Source of the DNA: Burkholderiaceae bacterium
GTDB lineage: Bacteria; Pseudomonadota; Gammaproteobacteria; Burkholderiales; Burkholderiaceae_C
DNA: 64,000 bases
Direction of reading: 5' to 3'
Assembly (NCBI GenBank): GCA_024235855.1
Contig: JACKLN010000007.1
Coordinates: forward strand, 1 to 64,000
The notes beneath the pieces were generated by a model, which did not search any database, had not been told where the DNA came from, and saw only the letters and a list, made by a program, of their open reading frames with translations. This document shows positions 48,269 to 57,543 of the stretch, one piece after another (within the stretch, counting starts at the first letter, position 1; each line of letters starts with the position of its first letter). Both the position numbers and the translations under genes were made by a program.

Positions 48269-49173
48269 CAATGCGACTTGATCATCGTGCCGTAGGCACG
48301 GTCGCTGAGCACCTCCAGCAGCATCGCGTGCGGCACGCGCCCGTCGACGATGTGCACGGCGTGCACGCCGCTCTTGGCGGCGTCGATGGCCCCGGCGATC
48401 TTGGGCAGCATGCCGCCGCTGATGGTGCCGTCGGCGATCAGGTCGTCGATGTCGCGTGCGGTCAGCTCGGTCAGCAACTCACCCTGCTTGTCGAGCACGC
48501 CGCGGATGTTGGTCAGCAACAGCAGTTTCTCGGCCTTGAGCACGGTGGCGAGCTTGCTGGCCACCATGTCGGCGTTGATGTTGTAGCTCTCGTTGTGCTC
48601 GCCGAAGCCGATGGGGCTGATCACCGGGATGAACCGGTCGTCCTGCAGCGCCTGCACCACGCCGGGGTCGATGCCGACGATCTCGCCGACCTGGCCCACG
48701 TCGTGTTCCTTGCTCGGGTCGTCCTTGTCGGCCATCTTCAGCTTCCGCGCGCGAATCAGGCCGCCGTCGCGGCCGGTCAGGCCCACGGCCCTGCCGCCGG
48801 CGGCGTTGATCAGGCCGACGATGTCCTGCTGCACCTGGCCGGCGAGCACCCACTCGACGACTTCCATGGTCTCCTCGTCGGTCACGCGCATGCCCTGCAC
48901 GAAGGTGCCCTTCTTGCCCACGCGGGCCAGGGCCTCGTCGATCTGCGGACCGCCGCCGTGCACCACGATGGGGTTCATGCCCACCAGCTTGAGCAGCACC
49001 ACATCCTCGGCGAAGTCCTGCTGCAGCGCCGGGTCGGTCATGGCGTTGCCGCCGTACTTGATGACCAGGGTCTTGCCGTGGAACTGGCGGATGTACGGCA
49101 GCGCCTGGGCCAGGATCTCGGCCTGCTCGCGCGGGGTGATGTGGTCCAGCGGCTGCTCGTGCGGGGTCGTCAT
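48268..49173 (-). CDS. argB: Acetylglutamate kinase
   Basis: 301 residues from ATG 49173 (MTTPHEQPLDHITPREQAEI). Substrate and ATP motifs are intact: TLVIKYGGNAM, PIVVHGGGPQI, GLTGRDGGLIRARK and ISGGMLPKI. It phosphorylates N-acetylglutamate, the step after ArgJ in arginine synthesis and usually the feedback-controlled one. First gene of argB-HAD, with slmA following. Confidence 0.97.
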   Translation of the reverse strand: MTTPHEQPLDHITPREQAEILAQALPYIRQFHGKTLVIKYGGNAMTDPALQQDFAEDVVLLKLVGMNPIVVHGGGPQIDEALARVGKKGTFVQGMRVTDEETMEVVEWVLAGQVQQDIVGLINAAGGRAVGLTGRDGGLIRARKLKMADKDDPSKEHDVGQVGEIVGIDPGVVQALQDDRFIPVISPIGFGEHNESYNINADMVASKLATVLKAEKLLLLTNIRGVLDKQGELLTELTARDIDDLIADGTISGGMLPKIAGAIDAAKSGVHAVHIVDGRVPHAMLLEVLSDRAYGTMIKSH

Positions 49174-49292
49174 GGGCGGGCCTCGGCGGTGGGAATGCCG
49201 ATCATTGTAGAAACTCGGCTGCTGCGCTGCAGCAGACCCTGTCCACCGCGGCACCCCGCCGTGCGTTGACACCGCCGAAGGAGACCGAATCG

Positions 49293-49565
49293 ATGAAACG
49301 CCTGACCCTCATCACCACCCTGGCCCTGGCCGCGGGCTTCGCTTCCGCGCAGAGCGTCGATGCCGAAGTGCGCAAGGTCGACGCCGCGCAGGGCAAGGTC
49401 ACGCTCAAGCACGGCGAGATCAAGAACCTCGACATGCCGCCCATGACCATGGTCTTCCGGGTGGCCGACAAGGCCATGCTCGACGGCCTGAAGGCTGGCG
49501 ACAAGGTGAAGGTCGACGTCGACAAGATCGACGGCCAGTACACCGTCACCAAGCTGGCCAGGTGA
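49293..49565 (+). CDS. CusF-like periplasmic copper-binding protein
   Basis: 90 residues with a signal peptide ending in FASAQ. The mature part is a small beta-barrel: His40 in LKHGEIKN, then LDMPPMTMVFRV with Met48, Met51 and Met53. The spacing of His, position 44-equivalent, and the two Met residues is the same as in E. coli CusF, but the capping Trp is replaced by Met48. It is expected to bind Cu(I)/Ag(I) in the periplasm. An AAGGAG ribosome site precedes the ATG. No CusABC genes are adjacent. Confidence 0.85.
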   Translation: MKRLTLITTLALAAGFASAQSVDAEVRKVDAAQGKVTLKHGEIKNLDMPPMTMVFRVADKAMLDGLKAGDKVKVDVDKIDGQYTVTKLAR

Positions 49566-49622
49566 CCCCCGCCGGCCCGCGCGTGACGCGCGAGGCCGGC
49601 CAGGCGCCTCGCGCCAGGCGCC

Positions 49623-51620
49623 TCAGAAATGGATGCCGCGCATCATCTGCTGCATCGCGATGGCCTCGGGTGACAACCGCGGCTTCTCGCCCTTCTCGCC
49701 CTTGGCCGCGTCGCTGTCGGGGAACATGCGGAAGCTGGTGTTCATGACGATCTGCGCGATGCGCGGGGCCGCCGCGTGCAGCAGTTCACCGGTGATGCCC
49801 AGGCGCGTGGCGATGCGCACCGGCTTGGCGATGCAGGCCTGCGCGATCATGTCGGCCGCCTCCTCCGGGCTCAGCGTCGGCACGTTGTTGTAGATCTTCG
49901 TCGGTGCGATCATCGGCGTGCGCACCAGCGGCATGTTGATGGTGGTGAAGGTGATGCCCTGGTCGGCGAACTCGCTGCTGGCGCAGCGCGTCCAGGCGTC
50001 CAGCGCCGCCTTGCTGGCCACGTAGGCGCTGAAGCGAGGCGCGTTGGTCAGCACGCCGATCGAGCTGATGTTGACCACGTGGCCCTTGCGCTTCTTCACC
50101 ATGCCCGGCAGCAGACCCATCGTGACGCGCAGGCAGCCGAAGTAGTTCAGGTCCATCGTCCGCTGGAAGTCGTGGAAGCGGTCGTAGCTGGACTCGATCG
50201 CACGCCGGATGCTGCGCCCGGCGTTGTTGATCAGGAAGTCCACGCCGCCGTGCTCGGTCTCCAGCGTCTGCACGAACGCGGCGCAGTCGGCCTCGTTGGC
50301 GATGTCCACGCTGTAGCTGAAGACCTTGGCATCCTTGCCGGCGTGGGCCTTGATCTCCTTGACGGCCTCGGCCAGCTTGTCCTCGCCGCGGGCGCAGATG
50401 ATGGTCGTCGCGCCCGCCTCGGCGAACTTCATCGCCGCGGCCAGGCCGATGCCGGACGAGCCGCCGGTGACCAGCACCACCTTGCCGCCCACCGTGCCCT
50501 TGAGGCTGCGGTCGATGAACAGGTCGGGGTCGAGGTGGCGCTCCCAGTAGTCCCACAGCCGCCACGCGTAGTCGTGCAGGTTGGGGCACTCGATGCCGCT
50601 GCCCTTGAGCGCCGCGGTGGTCTCGCGGCAGTCGAAGCGCGTGGGGTAGTTGACGAAGGTGAGGATGTCCTCGGGCAGCGCCAGGTCCTTCATCACCGCC
50701 GCGCGGATGCGCCGCACCGGCGCCAGCGCCATCAGGCCCTTCTTGACGCTCTTGGGGATGAAGCCCAGCAGCGCGGCGTTGACGAAGACGTTCATCTTCG
50801 GCGCGTGCGCGGCCTTGCTGAAGATGTCGAGCACGTCGCCCACGCGGTAGCCCATCGGATCCACCAGATGGAAGCACTTGCCGGCGTTGTCGGCCTTTGC
50901 ATGGCTGATGTGGTCCAGCGCCTTGACCACGAAGTCCACCGGCACGATGTTCACGCGCCCGCCTTCCAGGCCCACCGACGGGAACCACGGCGGCAGGATC
51001 TGCCGCATGCGCTGGATCAGCTTGAAGAAGTAGTAAGGGCCGTCGATCTTGTCCATCTCGCCGGTGGCCGAGTCGCCGACCACCATCGCGGGCCGGTACA
51101 CCGTCCACGGCACCTTGCACTCCTTGCGCACGATCTTCTCGCTCTCGTGCTTGGTGGCGAAGTACGGGTGATCCAGGCCCTCGGCCTCGTCGAACATGTC
51201 CTCGCGGAACACGCCCTCGTACAGACCGGCGGCGGCGATGCTGCTGACGTGGTGCACGTGCTTCGCGTCGATCGCCTTCGCGAACTCCACCATGTTGCGC
51301 GTGCCTTCCACGTTCACGCGGATCTGGCTCTCCTCGTCGGCCGACAGGTCGTACACCGCCGCCAGGTGGTAGACGGCGTCGATGCTGCCCTTGAGCGACT
51401 TGATGTCCTCGGCCGACACGCCCAGCTTCTTCGCCGTCAGGTCGCCGGTCACGGCGATCGCGCGGGCCTTCGTCGTGCCCCAGTCGGCCAGCAGGCCCGC
51501 GACCTTGCCTTCGCTGCCCGGCCGCACCAGGAAGTACACGGTGGCGCCACGACGGGCGAGCAGGGCCTTGACCAGGCGCTGGCCGATGAAGCCGGTGGCA
51601 CCGGTGACGAAGTAACGCAT
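49623..51620 (-). CDS. Two-domain fatty acyl-CoA reductase (SDR family)
   Basis: 665 residues from ATG 51620 with a GGAGG site. Residues 1-about 370 are an extended SDR/thioester-reductase-like domain (RYFVTGATGFIGQRLVKALL; YFATKHESEKIVRKECKVP). Residues about 375-665 are a classical SDR (KVVLVTGGSSGIGLAAAMKF; NNAGRSIRRAIESSYDRFHD; SAYVASKAALDAW). The layout and signature text (ATGEMDKIDGPYYFFKLIQR; MFPDSDAAKGEKGEKPRLSP) match, from memory, the Marinobacter enzyme that reduces acyl-CoA directly to fatty alcohol. It probably makes alcohols for wax esters or membrane lipids. Phasin and patatin genes are next door. Confidence 0.85.
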   Translation of the reverse strand: MRYFVTGATGFIGQRLVKALLARRGATVYFLVRPGSEGKVAGLLADWGTTKARAIAVTGDLTAKKLGVSAEDIKSLKGSIDAVYHLAAVYDLSADEESQIRVNVEGTRNMVEFAKAIDAKHVHHVSSIAAAGLYEGVFREDMFDEAEGLDHPYFATKHESEKIVRKECKVPWTVYRPAMVVGDSATGEMDKIDGPYYFFKLIQRMRQILPPWFPSVGLEGGRVNIVPVDFVVKALDHISHAKADNAGKCFHLVDPMGYRVGDVLDIFSKAAHAPKMNVFVNAALLGFIPKSVKKGLMALAPVRRIRAAVMKDLALPEDILTFVNYPTRFDCRETTAALKGSGIECPNLHDYAWRLWDYWERHLDPDLFIDRSLKGTVGGKVVLVTGGSSGIGLAAAMKFAEAGATTIICARGEDKLAEAVKEIKAHAGKDAKVFSYSVDIANEADCAAFVQTLETEHGGVDFLINNAGRSIRRAIESSYDRFHDFQRTMDLNYFGCLRVTMGLLPGMVKKRKGHVVNISSIGVLTNAPRFSAYVASKAALDAWTRCASSEFADQGITFTTINMPLVRTPMIAPTKIYNNVPTLSPEEAADMIAQACIAKPVRIATRLGITGELLHAAAPRIAQIVMNTSFRMFPDSDAAKGEKGEKPRLSPEAIAMQQMMRGIHF

Positions 51621-51783
51621 GCGAGATCCTCCGGGAAAACCAACGTGCATTCTTGACCAGTCCTCCAGCCTTGCCCGATGGCGCTTTCCCGGATCGGACT
51701 AGAGGGTTCTCACTAGGCTTCTAGGCTGCGTTCTCCAGTGCGCGGGCCTACAGTGCGGCCACGGATTCACCCGAGGGACTCAC

Positions 51784-52347
51784 ATGGTCAAGAAGCTCAA
51801 GCGCATTTCCGAGAACAAGGCGGCCTCGCCCGCCGGCCTGCTGGACGGCCAGCTGGCGGCGTCGGTCAAGGACTCGGCCCAGCAGATCTGGCTGGCCGGC
51901 ATGGGCGCTTTCTCGAAGGCGCAGGAAGAAGGCGGCAAGGTGTTCGAAGCGCTGGTCAAGGAAGGCATGAGCCTGCAGAAGAAGACGCAGGGCATGGCCG
52001 AGGACAAGATCAGCGAGGTCACCGGCAAGATGAGCGCGATGGCCGGCACCGTCACCGCCAAGGCGGGGCAGAACTGGGACAAGCTCGAGTCGATCTTCGA
52101 GCAGCGCACTGCCAAGGCCTTGTCCAAGCTGGGCGTGCCCACGGCCAAGGATGTCGATGCGCTGGTCAAGCGCGTGGACGCCCTGGCGGCCCAGGTCGCC
52201 AAGCTGAACAAGGGCGGTGCAACCGCCGCGCCCAAGGCCGCGGCGAAGAAGGCCCCGGCCAAGGCCGCCACGAAGACCACGGCCAGGAAGGCTGCCGTGA
52301 AGGCGCCGGCCGCCAAGCGCGCACCGCGCAAGGCCGCCACGGCCTGA
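51784..52347 (+). CDS. Phasin/PHA granule-associated protein with histone-like tail
   Basis: 187 residues. The N-terminal 130 are a helical phasin domain (ASVKDSAQQIWLAGMGAFSK and DVDALVKRVDALAAQVAKLN) that coats polyhydroxyalkanoate granules. The C-terminal 50 are Lys/Ala/Pro repeats (AAPKAAAKKAPAKAATKTT) like histone H1 and PhaF, which link granules to DNA. The ATG at 51784 is divergent from the acyl-CoA reductase. Confidence 0.9.
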   Translation: MVKKLKRISENKAASPAGLLDGQLAASVKDSAQQIWLAGMGAFSKAQEEGGKVFEALVKEGMSLQKKTQGMAEDKISEVTGKMSAMAGTVTAKAGQNWDKLESIFEQRTAKALSKLGVPTAKDVDALVKRVDALAAQVAKLNKGGATAAPKAAAKKAPAKAATKTTARKAAVKAPAAKRAPRKAATA

Positions 52348-52354
52348 CGCTGCG

Positions 52355-53593
52355 ATGAACGGCCGAGCCGCCGGCCACGGTACCCGCCCGCGGGTCGGGC
52401 TGGCGCTGGCCGGTGGCGGGCCGCTGGGCGCGATCTGGGAGATCGGCGCCCTCAACGCGCTGGCCGAGGCCCTGCCCGGCGTGGACTTCGTGGCGCTGGA
52501 CGGCTATGTCGGCGTCTCCGCCGGCGGCTTCCTGGCCGCGGGGCTGGCCAACGGCATGACGCCGCGCCAGATGTGCGCCGCCTTCATCGAGGACGACGCA
52601 CCGGCCGGCGACCGGATCGACCCTGCCGCCTTCATGCGCCCGGCCTGGGCGGAGTTCGCCCGCCGCGGCGCCGCGCTGCCCGGGCTGGCGGTGCAGACCG
52701 CCTGGCAGGCGCTCTTCGGCGGCCGCTCCTGGCTGGCCGCGGCCGAGCGACTGGGCCGCGCCCTGCCCACCGGCCTGTTCAGCCATGCGCCCATCGAGGC
52801 GCAGCTGCGCCACGTGCTGAGCCAGCCCGGCCGCAGCAACGACTTCCGCGAACTGGCCCGCACGCACGGCCGCCGCCTGGTGCTGGTGGCCACCGACCTC
52901 GACAGTGGCACGGCCGCACCGTTCGGCATGCCGGGCTGGGACCACGTGCCGATCTCGGCGGCCGTGGCCGCCAGTGCCGCGCTGCCGGGGCTGTTCCCGC
53001 CGGTGCCGGTGGGCGGGCGCTGGTACGCCGACGGTGCGCTGAAGAAGACGCTGCACGCCAGTGTGCTGCTGGACCTGGGCCTGGACCTGGTCATCTGCCT
53101 GAACCCGCTGGTGCCCTTCGACGCCAGCCACCCGCACGGGCATCGTGTCCTGGGCAGCCCGGAACCGGCCATCCCGCGGCTGGTGGAAGGTGGCCTGCCG
53201 GTGGTGATGTCGCAGACCTTCCGTTCGCTGATCCACTCACGTCTGGAGCTGGGCCTCAAGGGCTACGCCCGCAGCCACCCCGACACCGACATCCTGCTGT
53301 TCGAGCCGGACCACCGCGACCCGACGATGTTCCTGGCCAACACCTTCGGCTACCGCCAGCGGCGCGCGCTGGCCGAACATGCCTATGAGCGCATGCGTGA
53401 CGACCTGCGCACCCGGCGCTCGGCACTGAACCGCCAGCTGGCGCGCCACGGGCTGGCGCTGGACGGGGCCGTGCTGGCCGACCGCGGCCGCCGGCTGCTG
53501 GCCCCGCGGGTGGCCGGCCGGCGCGGTGCCCGCGCCTTGCACCGGCTGCACGGGGTGCTGGACCAGTTGGAGGACGCGCTGGCCGTGCGCTGA
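52355..53593 (+). CDS. Patatin-like phospholipase/lipid hydrolase
   Basis: 412 residues. Patatin motifs: oxyanion loop GLALAGGGPLGAIWEIGAL, nucleophile in YVGVSAGGFL (Ser of GVSAG) and the catalytic Asp in RWYADGALKK. Patatins cleave acyl esters of phospholipids or neutral lipids. It starts 8 bases after the phasin stop, so the two are very probably co-transcribed; a role in mobilising granule or membrane lipid is inferred from this. Confidence 0.9.
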   Translation: MNGRAAGHGTRPRVGLALAGGGPLGAIWEIGALNALAEALPGVDFVALDGYVGVSAGGFLAAGLANGMTPRQMCAAFIEDDAPAGDRIDPAAFMRPAWAEFARRGAALPGLAVQTAWQALFGGRSWLAAAERLGRALPTGLFSHAPIEAQLRHVLSQPGRSNDFRELARTHGRRLVLVATDLDSGTAAPFGMPGWDHVPISAAVAASAALPGLFPPVPVGGRWYADGALKKTLHASVLLDLGLDLVICLNPLVPFDASHPHGHRVLGSPEPAIPRLVEGGLPVVMSQTFRSLIHSRLELGLKGYARSHPDTDILLFEPDHRDPTMFLANTFGYRQRRALAEHAYERMRDDLRTRRSALNRQLARHGLALDGAVLADRGRRLLAPRVAGRRGARALHRLHGVLDQLEDALAVR

Positions 53594-53711
53594 GCCCGCC
53601 GACGGGCAGCGTGGGCAGGCCCATGGCGCCGGCGGGGCTCAAGTCCTGGCGGCAGCGGCCGATCACCGTGGAGTCGATGCCCCGCCGGGGTGTCCCTGCC
53701 GCGCTGCCGCC

Positions 53712-54176
53712 ATGCTGCCCAGAAAACACGCCGACCCTGCCGCCGATCCCGCTGCAATGCACCCGGACCCGGCGCGCAAGGCCGGCCGCGCGATGGCGCT
53801 GGCGCTGAAGCTGATGCTCGACCGCGTGACCGGCGCCCGCGACGCCCTGCCCCACCTGGCCGCCCTGGAACGCGCCCTGGCGGCCGACGGCACCGCCGTG
53901 CTGGGCGCGATCCCGCTGCCCTCGCTCAAGCGCATGGGCGCTCAGCTGGCTGCGTTGCCGTTGGACCTGGACAACAAGCCGCTGCGCGCCCTGCAGGTGC
54001 AGCTTCAGGCGGCCATCCTGCGCCGCGAGGACCCGCCGCCCCCGCCGCGCCCCGCCCCCCTGCCCTACCTGCCGAGTTCGCTGGACGAGAGCCGGGTGGA
54101 GGTGACCGAAGTCAGCGAAAGCGAGTGGGCCGCGGCCAGCCAGATCATGGAAGACGGGCCCGGCAAGGGCCCCTGA
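53712..54176 (+). CDS. Hypothetical protein
   Basis: 154 residues, not recognised. The N-terminal half is helical (KAGRAMALALKLMLDRVTG, LPHLAALERALAADG). The second half has a Pro-rich linker (PPPPPRPAPLPYLPSSLDES) and an acidic tail (EVTEVSESEWAAASQIMEDG). No signal peptide is seen. It follows the patatin gene by 118 bases on the same strand. The start could also be ATG 53757. Codon pattern fits its neighbours, so it is probably real. Confidence 0.55.
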   Translation: MLPRKHADPAADPAAMHPDPARKAGRAMALALKLMLDRVTGARDALPHLAALERALAADGTAVLGAIPLPSLKRMGAQLAALPLDLDNKPLRALQVQLQAAILRREDPPPPPRPAPLPYLPSSLDESRVEVTEVSESEWAAASQIMEDGPGKGP

Positions 54177-54194
54177 CCCGCCCCACGCCCGGCA

Positions 54195-55694
54195 TCACGC
54201 GAGGTAGCGCCGCACCAGGTGCGCCTTGAAGTGCGCCGGGTTCAGCGGTTCGCCGCTGGCGCGCACGGCCAGTTCGTCGGTCGTCCAGCGGCTGGCCTGG
54301 GTCCAGATGTTGGCCTTCAGCCAGTCCAGCGCCGGGCTCAGGTCGCCGGCGTCCAGCCGCGCATCGAGGTCGGGCACGGCACGGCGGATCGCGCCGAACC
54401 ACTGCGCCGCGAACATCGCGCCCAGCGAATAGCACGGGAAGTAGCCGATCAGGCCGGCCGGCCAGTGCACGTCCTGCATCGGCCCGTCGGCGAAGTTGCC
54501 GCGCGTGTCCAGGCCGAGCAGCTCCATCATCTTGGCGTCCCACAGCGCCGGGATGTCCTCCGGCTCGATCTCGCCTTCGACCAGCGGCCGCTCGATCTCG
54601 TAGCGCAGGATGATGTGCGCCGGGTAGGTGACCTCGTCGGCGTCGACGCGGATCAGCCCCGGCTTCACGCGCGTCAGCAGGCGGCGCAGGTTGGCCGGCG
54701 CGAAGGCCGGCTGGTCGCCGAAGGCCTCGCGCAGCAGCGGCGCCACCAGCGCCGCAAAGCCGGGGTGGCCGCCGATCTGCATCTCGAAGCTCAGGCTCTG
54801 GCTCTCGTGCAGCGCCATCGAGCGCGCCTCGGCCAGTGGCTGGCCCAGCCACTCGCGCGGCAGGTTCTGCTCGTAGCGGCCGTGGCCGGTCTCGTGCACC
54901 GTGCCCATCAGGCTGCCGAGGAAGTTGTCGGCGCTGTAGCGCGTGGTCATGCGCACGTCCTCGGGCACGCCGCCGCAGAAGGGGTGGGTGCTCACGTCCA
55001 GCCGACCGGCGTCGAAGTCGAAGCCCAGCAGGCGCATCACCTGCTCGCTCAGCCAGCGCTGGCGCTCGACGTCGAACGGGCCCACCGGCTCGATCAGCGG
55101 TTCGGCGCGGTGCTGCTCGGCCTGGCGGGCGACCACCTGCTGGATCAGGCCGGGCAGCCACTGCCGCACCTCGCCGAAGACCCGGTCGACGGTGGCGGTG
55201 GTCATGCCCGGCTCGTAGGCGTCCATCATCGCCTCGTAGCGGCCCAGGCCCGAGGCGTCCGCCAGGCGCGCCGCCTGCTCGCGGGCGATGGCCAGCACCG
55301 GGCGGAAGTTGGCCAGGAAGCCGGTCCAGTCGCCGGCCGGGCGCTGGGTTCGCCAGGCGTGTTCGCAGCGCGACGTGGCGATCTCGCGCCGCTGCACCAG
55401 GTCGTCGGGCAGCGCCGTGGCGCGCTGCCAGTCGCGCCGGATCTCGCGCAGGTTGGCGCGCTGCACGTCGTCCAGGTTCTCTTGTTCGGCACGGTCGATC
55501 TCCGTGCCCAGTGCCGGGTCCGTGCGCATGCGGTGCATCAATGCGGCCAGTTCGGCGATGGCGGCAGCGCGGGCCTCGTTGCCCTTGCTTGGCATGTTGG
55601 CCGCCTGGTCCCAGCCGGCGATGGCGCCCAGGTGGCCCAGGCGGTGCAGCCGCTGGTAGGTGGCGGTGAGGTGGTCGTAGGCGGGTGTCTTCAT
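54195..55694 (-). CDS. Carboxypeptidase M32 (thermostable carboxypeptidase type)
   Basis: 499 residues from ATG 55694. The zinc site is TVHETGHGRYEQNL (HEXXH) with the downstream Glu in MALHESQSLSFE. The M32 signature DVRMTTRY and the C-terminal region (GYFPCYSLGAMFAAQWF) are present. It is a cytosolic, broad-specificity metallocarboxypeptidase involved in peptide breakdown. It lies 17 bases after the YqaA-like gene on the same strand. Confidence 0.95.
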   Translation of the reverse strand: MKTPAYDHLTATYQRLHRLGHLGAIAGWDQAANMPSKGNEARAAAIAELAALMHRMRTDPALGTEIDRAEQENLDDVQRANLREIRRDWQRATALPDDLVQRREIATSRCEHAWRTQRPAGDWTGFLANFRPVLAIAREQAARLADASGLGRYEAMMDAYEPGMTTATVDRVFGEVRQWLPGLIQQVVARQAEQHRAEPLIEPVGPFDVERQRWLSEQVMRLLGFDFDAGRLDVSTHPFCGGVPEDVRMTTRYSADNFLGSLMGTVHETGHGRYEQNLPREWLGQPLAEARSMALHESQSLSFEMQIGGHPGFAALVAPLLREAFGDQPAFAPANLRRLLTRVKPGLIRVDADEVTYPAHIILRYEIERPLVEGEIEPEDIPALWDAKMMELLGLDTRGNFADGPMQDVHWPAGLIGYFPCYSLGAMFAAQWFGAIRRAVPDLDARLDAGDLSPALDWLKANIWTQASRWTTDELAVRASGEPLNPAHFKAHLVRRYLA

Positions 55695-55711
55695 GCCAGG
55701 ATTGTCCTTGG

Positions 55712-56197
55712 TCAAACGTGCCACTGCCCGGGGAACAGCCACAGCAGGGCCGCCGTCATGGTCACGTAGCGCGCGAACTTGCCGATGGCCATGTAGACCA
55801 CGCAGGGCCAGAACGGCAGCTTGAGCCAGCCGGCCACCGCGCACAGCGGATCGCCCACCACCGGCAGCCAGGCCAGCAGGCAGGCTTTGGCGCCGAAACG
55901 CTCCAGCCACTGCAGGGCGCGCAACTCGGCCGGCTTGCGGTGGCGCACCTTCTCGTAGGCGCGCTCGGCCCCGTAGCCCATCCACCAGCTGATGGCGCCG
56001 CCCAGGGTGTTGCCGGCGGTGGCCACCGCCATCGTGGTCCAGAACAGGTCGGGCTCGAGCTTCAGGAAGCCCAGCACCACCCACTCGCTGCCTGCGGGCA
56101 GCAGCGTGGCCGAGACCACGGCGACGACGAACACCGTCGACAGCCCGAACTCGGGCAGGGCCAGCAGCTGCAGCAGGGATCGGAGCGCCTCGTCCAT
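55712..56197 (-). CDS. YqaA family membrane protein (DedA/SNARE-associated type)
   Basis: 161 residues from ATG 56197 (MDEALRSLLQLLALPEFGLS). Several membrane segments and the conserved LLPAGSEWVVLGFLKLEPDL and AVATAGNTLGGAISWWMGYG place it in the YqaA branch of the DedA superfamily. Relatives affect membrane lipid flipping and proton-motive force; the exact role of YqaA is unknown. Divergent from dusB. Confidence 0.88.
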   Translation of the reverse strand: MDEALRSLLQLLALPEFGLSTVFVVAVVSATLLPAGSEWVVLGFLKLEPDLFWTTMAVATAGNTLGGAISWWMGYGAERAYEKVRHRKPAELRALQWLERFGAKACLLAWLPVVGDPLCAVAGWLKLPFWPCVVYMAIGKFARYVTMTAALLWLFPGQWHV

Positions 56198-56268
56198 CGC
56201 GGCCGCGATTATTCCGCCCACCTATAATTTCCGGCTCCCCGCCCGCCGCTTTCCCCCACCGCCTGCCC

Positions 56269-57303
56269 ATGAAGATCGGCCACGTCGTGCTGCCGAACAA
56301 GCTGTTCGTCGCCCCGATGGCCGGGGTGACGGATCGGCCGTTCCGCATGCTGTGCCGCCAGCTGGGCGCGGGCTACGCGGTCAGCGAGATGGTCACCAGC
56401 CAGAAGCACCTCTGGGCCTCGCTGAAGACGTCGCGCCGGGCCGACCACACCGGCGAGCCGGCGCCGATCGCGGTGCAGATCGCCGGCGTGGACCCGGCCG
56501 AGATGGCCGATGCCGCCCGCCACAACATCGACCGCGGCGCGCAGGTCATCGACATCAACATGGGCTGCCCGGCCAAGAAGGTGTGCAACACCTGGGCCGG
56601 CTCGGCCCTGATGCAGAACGAGCCGCTTGCGCTGCGCATCGTCGAGGCCGTGGTGGCAGCCTGCGCGCCGCGCAATGTCCCGGTGACGCTGAAGATGCGC
56701 ACCGGCTGGTGCGCGGCGCAGAAGAACGCACCGGTGCTGGCGCGTGCGGCGCAGGAGGCCGGCATCGCCATGCTGACCGTGCACGGTCGCACACGCGAGC
56801 AGGGCTACGGCGGGCAGGCGGAATACGACACCATCGCCGCGATCAAGGCCGAGCTGCGCATCCCGGTGGTGGCCAACGGCGACATCGATTCGCCGGAGAA
56901 GGCCGCCGCGGTGCTCAAGGCCACGGGCGCCGACGCGCTGATGATCGGCCGCGCGGCGCAGGGGCGGCCCTGGATCTTCCGCGAGATCGCGCACTACCTG
57001 GCCACCGGCACGCACCTGCCGCCGCCGCCCACGGCGGACGTGCGCGGCTGGCTGCTGTCCCACCTGCAGGACCACTACGGCCTGTACGGCGAGTTCACCG
57101 GCGTGCGCACCGCGCGCAAGCACATCGGCTGGGCCGTGAAGGCCCTGCCCGGCGGCGAGGCCTTCCGCGCCGTGATGAACACGCTGGAGACGGCCGACGC
57201 CCAACTGCGCGCCGTGACCAGCTTCTTCGACGAGCTGGCCGCGCTGCACCCGCGCTGGCCGGCCGCCAACGCGCCGCGCATGACCGAACAGGACGCCGCA
57301 TGA
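56269..57303 (+). CDS. dusB: tRNA-dihydrouridine synthase DusB
   Basis: 344 residues. FMN-binding start LFVAPMAGVTDRPFRMLCRQ, the active-site Cys in NMGCPAKKVCNTWAGSALM, and VHGRTREQGYGGQAEY are typical. It reduces uridines in the tRNA D-loop. It is coupled to fis by a 4-base overlap, the arrangement known from enterobacteria, where dusB-fis transcription responds to growth rate. Confidence 0.96.
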   Translation: MKIGHVVLPNKLFVAPMAGVTDRPFRMLCRQLGAGYAVSEMVTSQKHLWASLKTSRRADHTGEPAPIAVQIAGVDPAEMADAARHNIDRGAQVIDINMGCPAKKVCNTWAGSALMQNEPLALRIVEAVVAACAPRNVPVTLKMRTGWCAAQKNAPVLARAAQEAGIAMLTVHGRTREQGYGGQAEYDTIAAIKAELRIPVVANGDIDSPEKAAAVLKATGADALMIGRAAQGRPWIFREIAHYLATGTHLPPPPTADVRGWLLSHLQDHYGLYGEFTGVRTARKHIGWAVKALPGGEAFRAVMNTLETADAQLRAVTSFFDELAALHPRWPAANAPRMTEQDAA

Positions 57304-57527
57304 AGCTCGAGGACGCGGTCCGCACGTCACTGGAGGCCTACTTCCGCGACCTCCGTGGCGCCGAGCCGCACGGCGTGCAGCAGATGGTGCTGCAGTCGGT
57401 GGAGAAGCCCATGCTGGAGGTGGTGCTGCGCCATGCCGACGGCAACCAGCGCCTGGCCGCCGAGTGGCTGGGCATCAACCGCAACACGCTGCGCCGCAAG
57501 CTGGTCGAGCACGGCCTGATCGATTGA
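57300..57527 (+). CDS. fis: Fis family nucleoid-associated DNA-binding protein
   Basis: 75 residues; the ATG overlaps the dusB stop. The C-terminal helix-turn-helix reads LRHADGNQRLAAEWLGINRN then TLRRKLVEHGL, as in Fis and NtrC-type activators. It is shorter than E. coli Fis (98), lacking part of the N-terminal beta-hairpin arm used for Hin/Gin recombination, which is usual in betaproteobacteria. Position dusB-fis-purH supports the call. Confidence 0.93.
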   Translation: MKLEDAVRTSLEAYFRDLRGAEPHGVQQMVLQSVEKPMLEVVLRHADGNQRLAAEWLGINRNTLRRKLVEHGLID

Positions 57528-57543
57528 ACCCCGGAACCTTCCC

